Below are positions 58,301 to 61,300 of a DNA stretch of 64,000 bases, piece by piece. The stretch's first letter is position 1; each line of letters opens with the position of its first letter. Origin of the DNA: Pollenia angustigena (Eukaryota; Arthropoda; Insecta; Diptera; Polleniidae). Where the stretch lies: NCBI GenBank assembly GCA_930367215.1, contig OV884057.1, forward strand, positions 199,071,621 to 199,135,620, read 5' to 3'. The position numbers were made by a program, and so were the translations under genes. Under the pieces are notes generated by a model. That model was not told the origin of the DNA. It did not search any database and saw nothing but the letters and a program-made list of their open reading frames with translations.

Positions 58301-61300
58301 AGCAAAATCGGTTCAGTAGGATCAGAGCATAGTTGGGGGTAGTGCACTTAATACTGATTTAAATCAGCACTGCACTATCACAAAATAAAACTGCAAAAAT
58401 ATTAGTTTGCACTCTTTTTTATCAGCTTTAGTGATGATTGCTATTTTTTTAACTACCACTAAAAAATTTTAGTGATATTGCATGTTGTAAAAAAAATTCC
58501 TTTCTTCATAAAAATAATTTAATGAAAATTAAATTTCATGAACTTAAGCCTAATTAAAAATATTAAAAATTTGGATTAAAAACCATAAATAGTTCAACAA
58601 AATAACCACAATACTAATTATTGTTAAAGCTAAGGCACGAGCTCTATGTGTACATTTGTCCTTCAAGTTGTGCTGAAAAAGGTCAACAGAAAAGAGAAAG
58701 ACAAAATGAAAAAACAAAAAATGTACTTGGACTTCAAGAAAAATTCTTGACAAAGGTACGAAAAAACAGAAGTAAGGAAAAAACATGTAAAATCAATTAA
58801 AGTTGATAATCATTCAGGAAAGCAAATTTCGATCTACCAAATGTTAAAATACAATTTGGTTTAAGGATTGATGTTTGACTAGTGACGTCAGCAGTCGTCG
58901 ATGGCTGCGAGTGTAAGACGGCAAATCCATTTGAGGAGATCGAGTGGTTGCGATCGAAACATGTCATGGTAACCTGCCGGCCAGGGTTCGAGCCCGAGCC
59001 ACGTCAAGAATGAAAGATTATCAATAACAATTTTGATTGATTTTCATGTTGTAAAAAAAAAAAAAATCCTTTGTTGAACTATTTATGGTTTTTAATCCAA
59101 ATTTTTAATATTTTTAATTAGGCTTAAGTTCATGAAATTTAATTTTTATTAAATTATTTTTATAAAGAAAGGAATTTTACAACATGAAAATCAATCAAAA
59201 TTGTTATTGATAATCTTTCATTCTTGACGTGGCTCGGGCTCGAACCCTGGCCGGCAGGTTACCATGACATGTTTCGATCGCAACCACTCGATCACCTCAG
59301 ATGGATTTGCCGTCTTACACTCGCAGCCATCGACGACTGCTGACGTCACTAGTCAAACATCAATCCTTAAACCAAATTGTATTTTAACATTTGGTAGATC
59401 GAAATTTGCTTTCCTGAATGATTATCCATTTTAATTGATTTTACATGTTTTTTCCTTACTTCTGTTTTTTCGTACTTTCGTCAAGAATTTTTCTTGAAGT
59501 CCAAGTACATTTTTTTTGTTTTTTCACTTTGTCTTTCTCTTTTCTGTTGACCTTTTTCAGCACAACTTGAAGGACAAATGTACACATAGAGCTCGTGCCT
59601 TAGCTTTAACAATAATTAGTATTGTGGTTATTTTGTTGAACTATTTATGGTTTTTAATCCAAATTTTTAATATTTTTAATTAGGCTTAAGTTCATTAAAT
59701 TTAATTTTTATTAAATTATTTTTATGAAGAAAGGAATTTTACAACATGAAAATCAATCAAAATTGTTATTGATAATCTTTCATTCTTGATGTGGCTCGGG
59801 CTCGAACCCTGGCCGGCAGGTTACCATGACATGTTTCGATCGCAACCACTCGATCTCCTCAGATGGATTTGCCGTCTTACACTCGCAGCCATCGACGACT
59901 GCTGACGTCACTAGTCAAACATCAATCCTTAAACCAAATTGTATTTAAACATTTGGTAGATCGAAATTTGCTTTCCTGAATGATTATCCATTTTAATTGA
60001 TTTTACATGTTTTTTCCTTTACTTCTGTTTTTTCGTACTTTCGTCAAGAATTTTTCTTGAAGTCCAAGTACATTTTTTTTTGTTTTTTCACTTTGTCTTT
60101 CTCTTTTCTGTTGACCTTTTTCAGCACAACTTGAAGGACAAATGTACACATAGAGCTCGTGCCTTAGCTTTAACAATAATTAGTCAAGAATGAAAGATTA
60201 TCAATAACAATTTTGATTGATTTTCATGTTGTAAAATTCCTTTCTTCATAAAAATAATTTAATAAAAATTAAATTTCATGAACTTAAGCCTAATTAAAAA
60301 TATTAAAAATTTGGATTAAAAACCATAAATAGTTCAACAAAATAACCACAATACTAATTATATATAATTATTTTATTCAGATGAAAAAATTTAACACTAT
60401 TCTAAGGTTTTAAGTTGATATCGAAAAAAAGATGAAAATATTGTATCTTCCATATAATAAAATATTTTTTGCAGAAACTTTACTCAATTCTCTTTGAAAC
60501 TACATTTGTGTCCATGCAATGAAACATTGTTCCGCGGCATTAAAGTATTGTGTATACCTTGTTTTTTCTTTTAATAACAAACTCAAAAAACTGTTTGCAG
60601 AAGAAGCAAAAAACTTTCCTTTCGTCTTACCCCTTTCACCACAGGTGGAAAAGGGTATACATATATAAGTTTGTCATTCCGTTTGTAGTTTCTACAATAT
60701 TGATCTTAGACCCTATAAAGTATATGTATTCAGGGTCCTTATGAAAAGCGAAATTAATTTAACGTATGATGTCCCTCTGACTTGTTGAGCGTAATTCAAT
60801 ATGCTCCCCAGTTATTGAAGACACAGTCGCGATAAAAAGCACTGCAGAACTTGGATTCTAAGATTTCGGTGAAAGAAATAGTAAGTTAATAAAGAGATTG
60901 TTGGAATATTTTGTTTTTTAATATGTTTTATATAAGGACCATCAACACTAGTACAAGAGGTAATCACACGAAAGGAATTGGAGACTTATCTATTGGATGC
61001 TAATACTGGTTTGTGTTGTCTTAACAAAAACCCAATAATTAAGAAAATGTTTTTAAAATATAATACGCCTTTGCCTTAGTCTGCTCCAGTAGAGCACTTA
61101 TTTGCTTTAAGCGGAATGGTAGACGCTCCTACCTTGTTTTGCTTAAAGCAAGCTTAAAGTTTCTTCTTATGAAGTTAAAGTTTTAAATTAGTGCACAAAA
61201 ATAAACTCAAGTCAATTTAAACTTGAAATTGAATGCAAAATTTTTAGTTACACTCAAATGAGTGAAGAACAAAAAAGTTGCGATAAACTGATGATTGCTT

